Shown here: positions 47,411-59,701 of the stretch, piece by piece | Layout: every line of letters starts with the position of its first letter | Numbering within the stretch: the stretch's first letter is position 1 | DNA from: Calliopum simillimum | Lineage: Eukaryota > Arthropoda > Insecta > Diptera > Lauxaniidae | Direction of reading: 5' to 3' | DNA: 64,000 bases | NCBI GenBank assembly: GCA_951812925.1 | Contig: OX638370.1 | Location: 83,620,004 to 83,684,003, forward strand | Notes under the pieces: model-generated | Database searches by the model: none | What the model saw: only the letters and a program-made list of their open reading frames with translations | Told to the model about the DNA's origin: nothing | Program-made: the position numbers and the translations under genes

Positions 47411-48460
47411 CATGTGATATTACACCTCTAGATTTTTTCCTTTGCGGCTACGTAAAGTTCAAAGTATAGGGGAGATGTGTGTACCTTGGTCCGCTTTTCA
47501 GTTTTTTCAATGTGCTGGATTTTCCAAAAAAGTTTCTTTAGTTTTTTGATTAAGTTATATTTTTGCAATGCTTGCAGCATCAAATGACATGACAATGATA
47601 TTTCTATGTCTTACCATTGAGTAGAAATATAACTTTTTCCGTTGCAATCTCAAACGGTCCAAGGTACACCATGCAAGTGTACCTTAGACTATTAAAAATA
47701 AAAGAGAATACATTGTATTTAAGTAATAAATTATGAAAGAACCATTTACTATGTAATCAAAAGTAAAATTTTTTTCAATTAAAAAATCATAAACAAAAAT
47801 CATAACACAAAAAAGTGCATTTAGTAAAAAACAATTAATTAAACAAAAAGGGGTGGCAAATAAATACATTATTCACGTAAATAATAATAATAATATTATA
47901 TTGAGAGGTGATTATGGCTTCCTGGTTGCCCGTCGAAAAAGGCTCGCTGGTCAATAAGCATAGGTCCAAGGTACACACAGACAGCATGTTTAAAAACTGT
48001 CAACACCCATAACAAGTATTAATGAAAATACATATAAAACACACTAAAAGCTTAAAACAATAACTGAACTTCCTTTCTGATGTTGTAAACCTGAAATATT
48101 TCAAGTAAGTTTCTCACAAATCGTTTCGTAGAATACTCCAAAAACAAATTTTTACACAAAAAAAAACACTTTTTCCGTCGCTCTTTATAAACGCATACAG
48201 CTTGACGGTCTGAAGTCTACTAATATGAGTCACCGGTATGAGTGGAAAATTCCATAGAACTACATTATCGTTCACGAGCAACTGTTGAGTGGCAACCGAC
48301 ACTCGGACCGAGGTACACTCGGACCAAGGTACAGACATCTCCCCTACATGGGTAAGCTAACTATGGTGAATGAAGTGTAAAGCAACATTACTGGCATCGG
48401 CAAATATCATTCAAAATGCTCAAAAACTGCTGTGTCAAAAGGTTGGAAAAAATAATCTTT
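47411..48460 (+). mobile_element. Mariner-like relic split by a TIR element
   Basis: 47411-47468 reads CDITPLDFFLCGYVKFKVY, the third catalytic D region of the DD41D-type transposases at 26.7 and 40.1 kb. The frame resumes at 48347 with MGKLTMVNEV, then a stop, then SNITGIGKYH. The two halves join in frame once the inserted element and one TA are ignored. No ends were found. Long dead. Confidence 0.6.
47469..48344. mobile_element. TA-flanked TIR element of unknown family (876 bp)
   Basis: 25-bp terminal inverted repeats start GGGGAGATGT and continue GTACCTTGGTCCG, with one mismatch between ends. The TA target is duplicated (47467-47468, 48345-48346). Inside, the word GGTCCAAGGTACA or close variants recurs near 47652, 47965, 48304 and 48320, besides the two ends. 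No transposase frame. TA target and DNA-transposon form suggest the Tc1/mariner/pogo group. Confidence 0.7.
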
Positions 48461-48519
48461 AAAATTATAAACATAAAGAATGGTTCTTTCATGTGATAAT
48501 AAAGACAAGAATCGCCCAG

Positions 48520-48933
48520 TGGTCAAAATTCGACCACAAATGTATTAAATAATTTTGGTACTTTTTGGACACTTTTAGTACTCTTTTTTTGCTATTTTGT
48601 GCGAAATAGAAAAGCTTATTTATCATTCCTGGTATAATTCAAGCGAAATATAAACAAAACAAAAAGCATGAAGTCAGTGCTATGATTTTTGTCTTTCTCT
48701 TTGTGCGTTATCCTGTTCTCAGCTCTGTGTGGCCGTGTATTTTGTTTTTGTTGATATTAAAAAATTTGTATTTAATTTTAACTGGCTTATAGTAAAAATA
48801 TTAAAATAATTTTAACTTTGTGCACATATATTTACAATTACCTCTCTAATGGTGTATAATTTAAAGTCGTACTCTATTTCTAACATAGTAAAAAAAGATG
48901 GACAAGTTTTTGTCTTGCGTATTAATATATAGA
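48520..48933 (-). mobile_element. Helitron-like element, 3' end lost
   Basis: Minus strand begins TCTATATATTAATACGCAAG after an A and matches the complete element at 37257-37769 for about 400 bp, through GGTCGAATTTTGACCACTGG. No CTRR terminus was found. Confidence 0.65.
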
Positions 48934-49879
48934 TTACACGATAAAATTGTATTTTCTTATATTTTTGGAAAAATGTAAATAAATCACACGTTATTAATTT
49001 TACAGTTAAATCACCACTTTTAATCGATTTAAAAATTGTCGGTCCACACAAACGGTATGCAAATTTATAGCACGTTCAAATCGTACTATAAAACAATGAT
49101 TTATTTTAAAGACACAAAAGGGTAGTAAGAGAGAAGAAAAAGGCAAAAACATAGTTGCCATAATTTCCATAAGGCCACAGGCCACAGGCCACATAAAAAC
49201 AGACACACCTTTGCTTTGATGCAAAAATTCAAATAAAAATTAAACAAAAATAAAGAAAACAATTCTCTGTTAAAATGAAAAACATTTCAATTTACGAATG
49301 CTTAAATATGGTGAAAACAAAAGTGCGCCATGGAAATATTTAAAAAAATGTTTTTTAGCCAAACGAAAGGGTTAAACGTTGACGTTGCCCACAACAAAAA
49401 CAAACTTCAAAAATCAGCTTAAAGAAAAAAAGCAAAAACAAATAATAAATTTAGCAAATTACATGAATATGAATTTTAGTTATGAAGTTGATTTCCTAAT
49501 AAGTTAATTATGTGTGAAAAAAATATAAAATGGCAAAAAAACATGTGAATTACGATATGAAAACTTTGCTACTTTTCTGCAATTAATTAGCATGTGAATT
49601 GTACGCATGACGCAGTAGGTGCTTAGCTGGTGGTTTTCATATTATTGCATACCTTGACACTAATTATGAAAAAAAAAGAAAAATTAATAATCATGTAAAT
49701 ATATACATTAGAGCGGTTCAACATTAGAAATTTGGCGGGCACTCCAAAACTTAACAAATGTTATTAATAAAATGAAGTGACTATGGACCATATTGTAAAA
49801 AAGAGGAATTATTTCACTATGCAACCGTCCATAAGGCTGTTTTAGAGCTTCTCAACAGTTGTTTTGAGCTTTCTGTCTG
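48934..49879. other. AT-rich sequence without a supported gene
   Basis: A triple GGCCACA occurs near 49176-49195. Nothing else was recognised. Confidence 0.5.
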
Positions 49880-50330
49880 AAACATAGTTTTAAAAAGGGT
49901 TTTCCGGAAAACCCAAAACTTTCCCGGAAAATCCCAAAAAACTTTTGAATGGCTAACTTTATTTTTCAGCCAGACGAATCCACAGGAATTATTAGCGATG
50001 AAATCTTTTGATACAAAAGTTTCGAACTGATATTGAGTGAAAAGCGATTTCCAAGAAACTTGGAATTTTCCTGACAAATCATGAATTTCGAGCAAAATTC
50101 GAGCTGATTTTGACAGAAAAGAAATTTCTGAAATACTTTGAACTTTTCCGGAAAATCCCGAAAAAAAACTTTTTTATCGCTAACTTTATTTTTTCAGCCA
50201 GATGATTCCGCAGAAATGGTTTTCGATAAAATCTTTTTACGAATGATTTTCGAGCTTAATATTTGCCAAAAGCGTTTTCAAAAAAACTTTAGTTTTTCCC
50301 AGAAAATTGTAAACAATAAAAAATGTTTTC
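49880..50330 (+). repeat. Tandem duplication, two units of about 226 bp
   Basis: GGAAAATCCC (49926 and 50150), CGCTAACTTTATTTTT-type words and CAGCCAGA (49967 and 50195) recur in order at an offset of 224-228 bp. The units are diverged. No gene seen. Confidence 0.65.
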
Positions 50331-51099
50331 ACAACGTCTCCAAATTTTTTGCTTTTCCAAGATTTTCATTAATTTTGTAGCTTTTTCAACATTATTTGAT
50401 TTCTCTCCACTTCATACGTTTAAGATCTCAATATAAATTTTATACCATACCATTTTCCATTAGGTGAATAACCATTTGTTTAAGATAAAAAACATTTTTG
50501 GCGAATTTTAATGCTGGCCTTTCATTTTGCAGTGTATCAGCCTTTTTTTGCGCTTAACAATTACTTAATACCACACACAATCGACAGACGCAACTGCAAC
50601 AGCAGCAGCAGCAGCAACAAACCACCCAAAATGTGCATAAATCATAATGAAAAGCTCACAATACTAAAAAAAAAAAAAAAAAAAACAAAAAAACGACCCT
50701 TTAAAAAATAAAACTTTAACACCAAACAGAATTATGAACGTTGATCGAAAACGCATTGCTTTTACTTTATCCCGAATCATTTTGCTTAAACAGCAAAATT
50801 GAATATACTACGGACAGGTTTTTTTTTACTTTTGTGGTAGATATTTTTGTAAACGTTATTTCTGTTGCTGTCAAAATGCTGCTGTTGCTGTAACTGTTGC
50901 TTGTTATTGTTAATAAAGCATTTCTTGAGGTCAAGTTATTGCTAGGGTGACCAGATGTTTGTATTAAAATCACTGATTAAGATTATTTTTAAGAAAAATT
51001 TATTATTTTTCAACAATAACACAGGCACACAAAAAAAAGTCAAGACCCAGAGTGACCACCAGAAGGCTTCATTTATTTTGGAGCGCTGAACCAGAATAT
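50331..51099. other. AT-rich sequence with CAG and A runs
   Basis: CAGCAGCAGCAGCAG at 50600-50616, an A run at 50668-50685 and CTGTTGCTGT words at 50870-50905. No supported gene. Confidence 0.5.
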
Positions 51100-51480
51100 C
51101 GCATTAAAAAAGAAAAATAAACCGTTGGTTTCCACTCTAACGCCACCTTAACACCCCCTTGGGGTCAGAATTTTACAGTTTTAAAAATTTGTAATTTGTG
51201 CATACATTCAGGTTTTTAGGTGCCCTGAAACTAAAAATGATGACAAAAAATAGTTTGAACCACTCTGTTAACCCCTAGTAGCCCTCTTAAAGCCCCTTTT
51301 GGGGGGGGGTAAAAGTTACACATTTTAAAAAAAAAGGAAAAAGGATGAATATTGTGAGAGTTTTTGGTTAGCTGGAGCCGAAAATGACAATTAAACATAG
51401 TTTCAACAGCATAGTTAACCCATTTCATCCACTTGTAAGAGGGTTAAAGTTCCACATTTTATAAAAATTTAAGATGTATG
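51100..51480. repeat. Three degenerate tandem units
   Basis: Units of roughly 120-140 bp each carry a TTAACxC word, a short G run (ending near 51165, 51310 and 51442) and GTTACACATTTTAAAAA-like sequence. A G9 run lies at 51301-51309. Diverged and non-coding. Confidence 0.4.
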
Positions 51481-51774
51481 CATGTTAGACTGGGTAGAAA
51501 TTAACTTTCATCCCGAAACCGACTCAAAAGTTAGAAGGACTCTTAACGACGATATCTGCATAATTTTTTTTTTTTTTTTTTTCATTGTGAAAAACACCAA
51601 TGGAGCACTTTTTATTCTACTGAAAGCCTATTTTGGCTTAAAAACACATGTTATGTTGGTCATAACTTTTTTTGATTACAGAATGGATACCGTAGGGTGC
51701 TTTAGAAATAAAGACTATGTTCTTACAAAAATTTTGGTGTTTAAAATTTATTATTTTTTTGGGGGTATAGATGA

Positions 51775-52025
51775 GGAGTTATTTTTCAAAATGGCTTATA
51801 ACCAAAATGAGGCAAAAGTAATGTCATAATATTAGTTGTCTGATACTTTGTTACAGATTAATAAAATTGGATTCTGTTTTCACAAAATGTTTACTCAATG
51901 GCGTTAAATTAACGACATTTAGTTAAAAAAATCATATCTATCAAATAACTGATTATATGCAAATAATGTGGATGACATTACTTTTGCCTCATTTTGGTTA
52001 TAAGCCCTTTTGAAAAATCACTCCT
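51775..52025. repeat. Inverted repeat with 54-bp arms
   Basis: 51775-51828 (starting AGGAGTTATTTTTCAAAATG) and 51971-52025 (ending GAAAAATCACTCCT) are near-perfect inverted copies, about 142 bp apart. This is a hairpin-type miniature element or its ends. Confidence 0.7.
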
Positions 52026-52106
52026 CAGATAATATTCGCGTTCCAAAATCGATTTTTTTGCGTTTTCCAATTACGCGACCTTAATAACAATTTTTTACTC
52101 ACAAGA

Positions 52107-52320
52107 AAGGCATCTAACGAATTAAGTGTTTGAGGCAAAAAATGCTTAAAATTGTCCAAAACATACGTGTGAATTTTTTCACAATTTTTCGTGACATTTT
52201 ATCATTTTTCAAAACTTGATCAAAAAACAAAAAAAAAACTCAAAAAATTCCGGAAAACTCACACCTATTCTTTGAAGGATTCTAAGCATTTTACGTCTTG
52301 ATATGATATTTTTTGCCTTG
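52107..52320. mobile_element. Palindromic element, uninterrupted copy
   Basis: Same family as 45713-46945. The outer word AAGGCA is on both ends, AATGCTTAGAATC and ACGTGTGAA lie inward, and the loop is AT-rich. At the point where the mariner sits in the other copy, this one reads CACACC-TA-TTCTTTG, so it shows the empty site. Confidence 0.65.
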
Positions 52321-54255
52321 GTTTTAGGTAAGCCTAGCATTTAGCTTACAAACGTAAGCTTAAACCCGTGAGAAGGCGCGCTATGGGCATTTTGATCACG
52401 CAAAACTTTGTCGCGATTGTTTTTTACTTTAACGATACTACATATAATGGCCCCACCTTCTCAGTACCTCCCCAACTTTTCATCTTCTATCTTCTGAACT
52501 AACTCCTACGTGTACCTGCCTTATCGCGTAGGTATTTTTTTCCTAGAGAGTATATGGAATTTTATTTTTTATTTCTGTTATTTTTTTATTTAAATGTTTG
52601 TATGCACTAAACATTTATTTCAAATTACTTCTTATAATTATGAGCACACAAATTCTCATATAAATGATCAATGAGACATTTAAATTTGTCCTTGGCTAAA
52701 AAAGTATAAGATCCTGAGGATAGAGAGCAAAATCGTGAAAAAAAACCCAAAAATGACCACTTAGATATTACCAGCCTTTACGGAATAAATACAGATCAAT
52801 ATTAAGCTGAATCGATGATGTTGGGTAGATGTAGTACGTCCCAGAAGCAAAAACTTGGGCTCAAAATAAGCGCTTACTTTTTGTAGTGAATTACTCTGTA
52901 CCGCGCGGAGATTCATGTGCAGTACATGATATGAGACCTACATATCTAAGAATCTTATAGAAAAATGAATTATTCCAATTTTTTTTTGTGATCATTTTTT
53001 TACGATTTTTTTCTTGAAGTCAGCCAAAAGTTAGGGTCAAAGTTTATAAAGTTTTTTGTTACTGAATAAAACTCCTCACGGTGCTCCTGAGCCGACTTGA
53101 ATAAAATTTTGAGGTACTTCCAATTTGTCAATTAGAAATTAATTTATGGGCCAAGAAAAAAAAAAAGAAATCAAAATAATTTAAATTAGATTTTAAAGAA
53201 AAACACTAGTGCCTTTGACTTCTATAACAAGTTTTATGTAAATAAATTTTTTGTCTTGACCTCAAATATAGCAAAACACAGTGTTTTTTTAACTTTTGGG
53301 TACATAAATCTCAAAAACTATAAAAGATAGAGCAATTCTGATGTTGAATTCGAATTCAGCATTGCATATAATTTTTGTTTGTAGAATTTATTTTTTTCAG
53401 TTTTTTTCTTATTTTATGTGTCCGCTAAGAACGGTAAAAACTCATTTTTTTTCCAGAAAACTTAAAGTGTTTATTAAAGACTATATGAACAATGTTCATT
53501 GAACATGGATGAACATGCGAATATCATGGGTCACAGCTATGGTGCCAAGTTCTGTATTGAGTGTTGGTTTTATGCATCCCTGTTAACTATTAATGAACAA
53601 GGCCAAAAAGCATTCTTGGTCTCCATTATTTTGTTAATCTTAGCTTCTTTAAAAGTTATCGAAGGCTCAAAACCTGCACCATTGAATAAAATTTCTGCAG
53701 ATGGTATCGATGATCGAGGAGGTCACCTTAATATAGAGTGAAGCATCTTTTGCTTTTTCCATATATATTTCGTTGCAATTAATGTTGCTTTTGTTATTTT
53801 GATATATTTATAACTGTCAATAAAATTGTGTTTGCTCACCTCAAGAGTAGGTACTACCAATTTTACAACAACAAGCGTTAAAACACATTGCCGCCAGGTG
53901 ATGTAAGGCCAAACCTCAACTTCAAGACAAAATAAAGAGGCGCTATATGAGAACTGCCTATCTGTGAATGAGTTGCTTTTGAACTTTTGTGGTGTTGTTG
54001 TTGTAATTTTTTATTGCTGCCTTCACTTTTTATTTGTTCATTGTGTCACTTTACATTTCATTTTGAATTCATTATGTTTCTTTTTTTGTTGTTTTTTGTG
54101 AAGTGTTAAAATTTACATCCAATAAATTACCGAAAAACAGTTGAACAGATTCTTTAAAAAATCAAAATATTATGTAATGTGTGAATATTTAATTTGCTTT
54201 AATATACTCGAGATATGTGCTATATTTGATACTTGCTTAGCAAAGTAATTTTATT
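52321..54255. other. Mostly unassigned AT-rich sequence
   Basis: A short stretch at 53211-53245 (AAAACACTAGTGCCTTTGAC and on) resembles the terminus of the element at 59702-60764. Apart from the ORF at 53505-53741 nothing stands out. Confidence 0.4.
53505..53741 (+). CDS. Unassigned 78-codon open frame
   Basis: The ATG at 53505 opens a frame starting MDEHANIMGHSYGAKFCIEC. It contains a hydrophobic stretch (AFLVSIILLILASL, residues about 41-54) and ends RGGHLNIE. Composition is less biased than the surrounding noise. No domain is recognised, and no homologue or splice context is visible. Could be a small gene, an exon, a transposon scrap or chance. Confidence 0.2.
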   Translation: MDEHANIMGHSYGAKFCIECWFYASLLTINEQGQKAFLVSIILLILASLKVIEGSKPAPLNKISADGIDDRGGHLNIE

Positions 54256-54435
54256 GCAAGTTCGCTACTTAAGTCTTTTGTTTTGAAACCCAAACATCAG
54301 ATTAATTCAATGAATGCAAATTTGCATAAGTTTAATAGATTACAGCAATTTTTTTTGTCACAAAACATAATTTATTACAAAAGCAAACATAATTTTCCCT
54401 TAAACCAAAACAAAAGATTTAAACAACAAACCCGC
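54256..54435. repeat. Two 26-bp motifs as an inverted pair (sites 7 and 8)
   Basis: GCAAGTTCGCTA followed by CTTAAGTCTTTTGTTTTG at 54256-54285, and its inverted counterpart at 54407-54435 (AAAACAAAAGATTTAAACAA then CAAACCCGC). Together they bound a 180-bp segment like a miniature element. This is the only place in the window where two copies face each other closely. Confidence 0.55.
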
Positions 54436-55158
54436 TGCTTTTCACATTACTCCCCTAGGAATTCCGCATAAGCAAAGAAATCGAAATAAATGAAAGAAAA
54501 AAAAAAGGCGCAAAATTATTCGCTTCGGCGAAAAAATTTCAAGTATTTTGCATTGCGTGCAAAGCGCAAAAATTTTGTATGCTGCACTTGCTCATAACAG
54601 CAGCAACCAGCAACAACAACCAGAAAATCAAAACTTGTTCAAAAATGTTGTCTTCGTAATGCACAAAATGCAAAAAAAAAAATCACTTTTTAAAACATAC
54701 AACAACAAAAACAAACAAAAGCCGCCAAAAAAAAATTCAACAAAATTCAACGCCCTTACGACCCAATTTTACGACCATGTGCAATGTAAGAGTTATAAAC
54801 AATGGGACATGGTGGACACCACTCATTGTCGACGGACACACAGTCAGCCCATAAGACAAACCTGTAAAAGTCAGCCGGTTAAATGCGCTTAAATGAACAC
54901 ACGTGCAGCATTTAGGGCAAAAAACGATAATGCGAACCTATTTAAGCCACTTGCGGTGGTTGACATGCAACAAGTGCGGACAGCATAACAGACAACAGTA
55001 CTGAAGTTGCAGTTGACAACACACAGCAACAGCAGCGGCAACCGCAATTGACATTTTTATTATGTTGAAAAAACAGATGTTGGTGTTTGTAATTGCCTTT
55101 TTTATGTCCTTAAAATTGAATTTAAAAATTTTTGATTTTCGACGCTCATTCAGTAGGT
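54436..55158. other. Host-like sequence rich in CAACAGCAG words
   Basis: 54590-54620 and 54960-55050 contain CAGCAACAACAACC and CAACAGCAGCGGCAACC words. The frame at 54548-54892 has no domain. It may be ordinary regulatory or intronic DNA. Confidence 0.4.
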
Positions 55159-57312
55159 TATAAGTATAAGTATAAGTATAAGTATAAGTATAAGTATAAG
55201 TATAAGTATAAGTATAAGTATAAGTATAAGTATAAGTATAAGTATAAGTATAAGTATAAGTATAAGTATAAGTATAAGTATAAGTATAAGTATAAGTATA
55301 AGTATAAGTATAAGTATAAGTATAAGTATAAGTATAAGTATAAGTATAAGTATAAGTATAAGTATAAGTATAAGTATAAGTATAAGTATAAGTATAAGTA
55401 TAAGTATAAGTATAAGTATAAGTATAAGTATAAGTATAAGTATAAGTATAAGTATAAGTATAAGTATAAGTATAAGTATAAGTATAAGTATAAGTATAAG
55501 TATAAGTATAAGTATAAGTATAAGTATAAGTATAAGTATAAGTATAAGTATAAGTATAAGTATAAGTATAAGTATAAGTATAAGTATAAGTATAAGTATA
55601 AGTATAAGTATAAGTATAAGTATAAGTATAAGTATAAGTATAAGTATAAGTATAAGTATAAGTATAAGTATAAGTATAAGTATAAGTATAAGTATAAGTA
55701 TAAGTATAAGTATAAGTATAAGTATAAGTATAAGTATAAGTATAAGTAAAAGTATAAGTATAAGTATAAGTATAAGTATAAGTATAAGTATAAGTATAAG
55801 TATAAGTATAAGTATAAGTATAAGTATAAGTATAAGTATAAGTATAAGTATAAGTATAAGTATAAGTATAAGTATAAGTATAAGTATAAGTATAAGTATA
55901 AGTATAAGTATAAGTATAAGTATAAGTATAAGTATAAGTATAAGTATAAGTATAAGTATAAGTATAAGTATAAGTATAAGTATAAGTATAAGTATAAGTA
56001 TAAGTATAAGTATAAGTATAAAGTATAAGTATAAGTATAAGTATAAGTATAAGTATAAGTATAAGTATAAGTATAAGTATAAGTATAAGTATAAGTATAA
56101 GTATAAGTATAAGTATAAGTATAAGTATAAGTATAAGTATAAGTATAAGTATAAGTATAAGTATAAGTATAAGTATAAGTATAAGTATAAGTATAAGTAT
56201 AAGTATAAGTATAAGTATAAGTATAAGTATAAGTATAAGTATATAAGTATAAGTATAAGTATAAGTATAAGTATAAGTATAAGTATAAGTATAAGTATAA
56301 GTATAAGTATAAGTATAAGTATAAGTATAAGTATAAGTATAAGTATAAGTATAAGTATAAGTATAAGTATAAGTATAAGTATAAGTATAAGTATAAGTAT
56401 AAGTATAAGTATAAGTATAAGTATAAGTATAAGTATAAGTATATAAGTATAAGTATAAGTATAAGTATAAGTATAAGTATAAGTATAAGTATAAGTATAA
56501 GTATAAGTATAAGTATAAGTATAAGTATAAGTATAAGTATAAGTATAAGTATAAGTATAAGTATAAGTATAAGTATAAGTATAAGTATAAGTATAAGTAT
56601 AAGTATAAGTATAAGTATAAGTATAAGTATAAGTATAAGTATAAGTATAAGTATAAGTATAAGTATAAGTATAAGTATAAGTATAAGTATAAGTATAAGT
56701 ATAAGTATAAGTATAAGTATAAGTATAAGTATAAGTATAAGTATAAGTATAAGTATAAGTATAAGTATAAGTATAAGTATAAGTATAAGTATAAGTATAA
56801 GTATAAGTATAAGTATAAGTATAAGTATAAGTATAAGTATAAGTATAAGTATAAGTATAAGTATAAGTATAAGTATAAGTATAAGTATAAAGTATAAGTA
56901 TAAGTATAAGTATAAGTATAAGTATAAGTATAAAGTATAAGTATAAGTATAAGTATAAGTATAAGTATAAGTATAAGTATAAGTATAAGTATAAGTATAA
57001 GTATAAGTATAAGTATAAGTATAAGTATAAGTATAAGTATAAGTATAAGTATAAGTATAAGTATAAGTATAAGTATAAGTATAAGTATAAGTATAAGTAT
57101 AAGTATAAGTATAAGTATAAGTATAAGTATAAGTATAAGTATAAGTATAAGTATAAGTATAAGTATAAGTATAAGTATAAGTATAGGTATAGGTATAGGT
57201 ATAAGTATAAGTATAAGTATAAGTATAAGTATAAGTATAAGTATAAGTATAAGTATAAGTTTAAGTATAAGTATAAGTATAAGTATAAGTATAAGTATAA
57301 GTAAAAGTATAA
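55159..57312. repeat. 2.15-kb hexanucleotide satellite (TATAAG)n
   Basis: About 359 head-to-tail copies of TATAAG. The first roughly 590 bp are perfect up to an A at about 55748. Phase slips occur near 56020, 56241, 56441, 56889 and 56931. Substitutions cluster at the high end: three TATAGG units at 57182-57200, one TTTAAG near 57260 and AAAAG near 57303. On the minus strand no frame of the repeat contains a stop, which explains the long artificial reading frame (LY, IL and YT repeats). Confidence 0.97.
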
Positions 57313-59701
57313 TCTAATGAAGTGAAGATATATTAAAAAATCTTGATTTTTCTGGACATTTAAAAAGAAAAAAGCCACATTTCAAAACGAATACTGCTGA
57401 AGGAAATTTGGAGAATGGTTAGATTTTTTAAAAAAAAGTATCTTTCAAAAAAGAAAAAACTATCAAAATGAGATCAAAAAGTACCAAGATGAACTGAAAC
57501 AAGCTTTTTACAAAACAAAAACAGTACAAAAGCAGTAAAATGTTCTAGCAATACAGACAGGTGAAAGGCAGTATTTGTACTTCTAAAAGCAGTATAGTTG
57601 GGAAGTTTATCCTAGCTCAAAGGCCAATATGTTAAAAAAAATGTTTGGCGACAACAATACGATGAGATTGAAACATAATAAACTTACATACCCTTTGAAG
57701 TTCTTCAACATTTATTGCAAAAGAAAGTAAGTACCAAAGGAAATCTTTAATTTTTGTCCAAGCCACATTGAAAGCTTACCTGAAAAGAAATCAAAAACAT
57801 TTCATAATTAAAAGGTTCAATAAATATTCAAAAACATGTTAAGTAGAATTTTTTTATCCAACGAATGAAAATTATATTACTATTTTATCTCCTAAAAATT
57901 ATGCAAAATTAATTTGAATTTTTATTGGAATCAATTGGATTTAGTGCATTTGTTTTTAGTAATATATGTAAAATCCAATCAGATATTAAACGTTTTGTTT
58001 ACAATGTTTTAAAGCGTTTAAAAAAATTCAAGCTTTTGATGTTTACGCTTAAATGCAAAGAAATTGACACAATTATATTGGTCGCTGTCAAATAATTTAA
58101 ATATTTTAAATGGAAATATTTTAATTAAAACCTTTTTAATTACTATGCAAAAATAGTGACACTTTTGCAAAGCACTTTCAATTAACCCACAAATTTCCTA
58201 TGATAAACATGAAATTTATTGTAAAATTAAAACAAAAATTTAGTAAAAAGAAAAAACTAAATAACTCAATTATGAAAAAAAGGTTTTTTTTTGTGTATGT
58301 AAATGCATAATAAATTAAGCATTAAACTATTTTTTTTAATTAGCCAAGAGATTAAATTCAAACGAATAAAAATTAATGTACAACCCAATTTTAGATGCCA
58401 TCAACATATATGTAGTAGTTGGGTATTTGTTTTCGCACTTGACAAAATCTCCACTGTTGTTGTTTTATTTGTATTTCTTTTTTTGTTTACTTTTATTTTC
58501 TTTTTTTGGTTTTTAAGTTTACTCTTGGATATGTTAAAATATTATATACGATTTTTAGTTGTTGTTGTTATTTTTTAATATTCACTTATATAATGTCATT
58601 TGCATTGAGTTATTGTTTTTACGCTGACAGATAGTCAGCTTGTTGGCCGATAATCCACTTAACGAGGTGTGGTGCCCTGAGTATGAAAAAAATTATTAAA
58701 GACCAAAATTTCGATTTATCAGTTAAACACATTAATTGGCCAGATTTGACCAGTAATGTTATCAGCAAAAATGATATTGCTGGTGTTGTTTTACTTTGCT
58801 GTCATTAAGTTGATTAATTATTTCTTGCTTACTTTTTTTGTATTAATTTAAATGAGGCAGCACTACCGTTTACGAGGTGAAAATAAAATAAGCACCCATT
58901 GAGTGCAAGCATTTGTGGCGTGATATATGATTTTCATAATATTTTCTCATTTCAGTTGAGAAAACTATTAAGCAATGTCATGAAAAAAGGAGTAGATAGT
59001 ATTGAAGAATAACGAAAAATATCAGATACTAGAAAATGTTTCCCGAAGTTGAATAACAAAAAAATGTGGCAAAAGTCCAGAGCAATGTAGAAATCAGAAA
59101 AATGTTGAACATAAAATTTGAAAAATGTCGCTGTACAATTTGTTGATGTAGATTTGAAATAATTCTTTTATTAATGTACTTAGTCGCAAAATGTAGCGAA
59201 AGCGGATTAATAAAGAGCAAGTCGAAAAATATTTAAGTGACACAAAAATAAAACTCCGTACTCGTAGATGCGAAAATTTACTTTTTTTAAGTGCTTTATT
59301 ATTATTTTGCAAGCCTTTGACTTTGCTAAAAGCGATTTTCCCAGAAACAAAAGAAACTATAGACCTGTTTTAGTGTACTGCGAAGTTTTCTATTTTCTTT
59401 GAGTACTTTTTTAATTAAAGAGACACAAACTTTCCCAAACAATTTTTTTATACAATATCCCCAAACCTATATAAAACCACTACAACCCAAAATAATGTAT
59501 TTATTTGTGAATGCTGAATCCGAGTTTGGTCGTAAAATTAATTGCTCTATTACGTCTGGTTTTCGAGTTATCCAAACCTAAATGCTTATTATTATTCAAA
59601 GGCTCTAGATTGCACTGCTACCTGAAAGATCTTTTGTGCAGCCCCTACCTATATGCTTAAAACCAAAGGTATTGTTATAACTAAATTGGGTATTGAAGAA
59701 A
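57313..59701. other. AT-rich sequence without a supported gene
   Basis: Frames here are low-complexity. 58980-59120 shows irregular 'gaaaaat' words like the degenerate arrays elsewhere. Nothing else was recognised. Confidence 0.45.

Noticed and set aside
51482..51829. 115-residue plus frame
   Set aside because: Low-complexity Phe/Ile/Lys-rich; its end is the arm of an inverted repeat.
55132..57378. Very long frames (Tyr-Lys on plus; Leu-Tyr, Ile-Leu, Tyr-Thr on minus)
   Set aside because: Pure translation of the TATAAG repeat; the minus strand of the repeat has no stop in any frame.
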